Positions 4,269 through 6,124 of a stretch of 6,124 nt of DNA are shown here, in pieces; positions within the stretch are counted from its first letter, which is position 1, and each line of letters starts with the position of its first letter. The notes under the pieces were generated by a model. That model did no database searches, was not told the DNA's origin, and worked only from the letters and a program-made list of their open reading frames with translations. A program made the position numbers and the translations under genes. The stretch comes from Pseudomonadota bacterium (GTDB lineage: Bacteria > Pseudomonadota > Gammaproteobacteria > SZUA-229), in contig JADFWF010000121.1 of the NCBI GenBank assembly GCA_015222965.1, positions 1 to 6,124 on the forward strand, given 5' to 3'.

Positions 4269-6124
4269 ATGCGAATCCTATTTTCAGTACTTCTGATGTT
4301 TGGTGTTGTTACCAATATCTGGGCTGAACAGAACAAAACTTCCAGCAAGGTTGCTGTACCGGCATCGACACCAGCGCCAGCAGCATCTGCACCAGACAAA
4401 GCCTTGCCTATTGTTGCCTCGTCTACTGTTAATAATAAGCAATCTGTCACTTTCAAATCACTGGCTCAGATGAATGAGCTAATCGGACTTGGTGTACCAG
4501 CACTGGCATTAAGCCTGTTAGATGATGAGCAGAAAAAACGCCCGGCATTTTCTGCAGACTGGTACGCTTTCGAATATAAACGAATATTACTGATGTCTGC
4601 ACTCGAACGCTGGCAGGAATTGATTGAGCGTAGCCAGTGGTTATTTGATACTGCCAAAAAAGAAAGGCACATCACCAGAAAAATTCGCCTCTGGTTTGAA
4701 ACGCAACAGGTGATAGCGCGATTGCAATTAAAGCAAAGTGAGCAGGCCCTGGGCCAGCTGCAGCATATGTTGTGGGACACTGAAGCGGCGCATAGAGATC
4801 CATCCCTGCCGGTAGTCTGGCGGCAGCTGATCATTCGCGCTTATCTGCAGTTACAGGCAGACGATGATGCGCGAAGAGCACTGGTTAAGTATGAGCGTGA
4901 CTATAAAACAGATAAATTAAATATCGACTGGGTCTTGTTGCAGGCGCAGGTGCTACTCAGAACGCACCGGCCACAACAGGCGATCCGGCTGCTCCAGCAA
5001 ATTCCCAGCGAAAATGCAGTCGATGTCGAAGCCTTGCAACTCATTGCAGAACTGCAGGCTAACCCGAAACGTGCAGCTGTAATCAATCAGCAGATGCGCG
5101 AACGGCTTGACGGCCAGATATTAAGCCGGCATGCGCGCTGGGCATACTCCTATGTTGCTTATCTCTCATCAAAAGTGCTATCGGATAATTCGGCGCAAAT
5201 TTTAAATATGGAAGCGATGCTGTCTCTGGGTATCGAATACCCGCTGTTTGATGAGAGCTATCAGGTCACTGCAGATGACTTATGGCATTCGTATAATAAG
5301 CTGGGTCTAACTACCGCGAATGACAGTGGCCTTTTATTTGGGAATGACGAGCAATGGAAAAAACAGTCAGACAAGTTGATCAGAGGAGAGCCGGAAAAAG
5401 CACTGGCTCTAAATGCAGCGCTGGTATTACATACAGATAATTTTGCCACTAAACAGCAACAGCATAAAACCATCGTAGAGATAATAGAGCGCCGAAAAAA
5501 TGGACTTGAACTGATCAATCAGCTCTACCTGCACAGCAATAAGGTGGCGGATGTCAATGTGCTGCCTGATGAAGTGCGTTATCGCCTGGTCGATTATGCA
5601 CTGTCAGAAGGCAGCTATTATGAAGCCGCCACGATAATGAAAACCTTGAAGGAACCGCCGCAGGGTAAAACACTTTTTGACTGGCGCATGCGTAAAGCAC
5701 GAGTTTTGATCCTGCAGGGCGAATACAAACAAAGTGAAGAACTGATACGCAAAACTTTTTCTGAGAAAAAAACGATCACCCGTGCAGAACTTGACCGTTT
5801 TATCCAGGTGGTCTTTGATTTTCAAACCGTTCAGCAACATCAGTCGGCCATCAGATTGTTTGACCTGATCTCGTTGGAAAATCTGGATGAAAATCTAAAA
5901 CGTGAGATCTTTTTCTGGAAGGCAGAGTCATATTTCTCACTGGAAAAATATGATCGAGCTGCATTGTTCTATCTGGAGTCTGGACGTGCTGTGGCTGATG
6001 CAGATAACGATCTTTGGGCACAATCTGCGCGATTCAAGGCAGGTAAAGCTTTGATGCTGGCTGGAATATACGTTGATGCTAAAAAAGTTTTTTCTGATCT
6101 GTTAATAATAACCGCCAGTGATTC
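4269..6124 (+). CDS. Exported TPR-like helical repeat protein, 3' end outside window
   Basis: The frame is open from ATG 4269 to the window end: 618 codons plus two bases, with no stop. I do not recognise a named family. Residues 1-19 (MRILFSVLLMFGVVTNIWA) form a probable Sec signal peptide, cleaved before Glu20, with no lipobox cysteine. Residues 27-52 are a Pro/Ala/Ser linker. From about 62 the protein is almost wholly helical and rich in Leu, Gln and Ala. TPR-like helix pairs with the pattern small-residue...Ala...Leu occur at about 189-210, 221-245, 437-460, 473-495, 547-575 and 584-612. A stretch at 323-370 (with VTADDLWHSYNKLGL at 333-347) does not read as TPR. The role is probably scaffolding or protein binding in the periplasm; no enzyme motif is visible. 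AGG at 4258-4260 supports the start. It has its own candidate promoter beyond the operon terminator. Confidence 0.85.
   Translation, partial: MRILFSVLLMFGVVTNIWAEQNKTSSKVAVPASTPAPAASAPDKALPIVASSTVNNKQSVTFKSLAQMNELIGLGVPALALSLLDDEQKKRPAFSADWYAFEYKRILLMSALERWQELIERSQWLFDTAKKERHITRKIRLWFETQQVIARLQLKQSEQALGQLQHMLWDTEAAHRDPSLPVVWRQLIIRAYLQLQADDDARRALVKYERDYKTDKLNIDWVLLQAQVLLRTHRPQQAIRLLQQIPSENAVDVEALQLIAELQANPKRAAVINQQMRERLDGQILSRHARWAYSYVAYLSSKVLSDNSAQILNMEAMLSLGIEYPLFDESYQVTADDLWHSYNKLGLTTANDSGLLFGNDEQWKKQSDKLIRGEPEKALALNAALVLHTDNFATKQQQHKTIVEIIERRKNGLELINQLYLHSNKVADVNVLPDEVRYRLVDYALSEGSYYEAATIMKTLKEPPQGKTLFDWRMRKARVLILQGEYKQSEELIRKTFSEKKTITRAELDRFIQVVFDFQTVQQHQSAIRLFDLISLENLDENLKREIFFWKAESYFSLEKYDRAALFYLESGRAVADADNDLWAQSARFKAGKALMLAGIYVDAKKVFSDLLIITASD

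Noticed and set aside
4466..4834. Reverse-strand frames opposite the exported repeat protein (also 4160-4456, 4901-5086, 5261-5518, 5604-5840)
   Set aside because: The + strand is continuously open for 618 codons with a signal peptide and coherent helical repeats. The reverse frames are short, Cys/Ser-rich and interrupted.

Overview
The window is chromosomal housekeeping DNA from a gammaproteobacterium. The evidence is the gene order ffh, rpsP, rimM, trmD, rplS, all on the + strand, and the close likeness of the S16, L19, TrmD and Ffh proteins to what I remember of the E. coli versions. I cannot support a genus. No RNA gene, CRISPR array, transposase or phage gene was seen.

Layout. Bases 1-174 hold the 3' end of a gene that may encode a metallo-beta-lactamase-fold hydrolase. 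Bases 175-297 carry a small period-7 repeat element and a possible ffh promoter. ffh (298-1689) encodes the signal recognition particle GTPase. The 296-base gap after it (1690-1985) contains a long nested inverted repeat (1716-1822), then a promoter and short leader for the next operon. rpsP, rimM, trmD and rplS (1986-4138) form the classic ribosome and tRNA maturation operon: S16 and L19 are ribosomal proteins, RimM helps assemble the 30S head, and TrmD makes m1G37 in tRNA. The operon ends in a textbook intrinsic terminator (4164-4195). A separate transcription unit then encodes an exported protein of helical, TPR-like repeats (4269 to the window end, no stop reached).

How the genes fit together. 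All the identified housekeeping genes serve protein synthesis and targeting. Ffh delivers nascent membrane proteins to the translocon, and the rpsP operon links ribosome protein supply to 30S maturation and to reading-frame maintenance by tRNA methylation. The final gene is not obviously connected. It follows the terminator, has its own likely promoter, and its product appears to act outside the cytoplasm.

What deserves a second look is mostly between the genes. Two intergenic spots (180-234 and 1716-1822) share one design: short 7- or 8-base units repeated in phase, then the same units in inverted orientation. The trmD-rplS gap is unusually structured. The exported repeat protein at the right edge is the only gene here whose function is truly open. 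I see no multi-gene undescribed system in this window.
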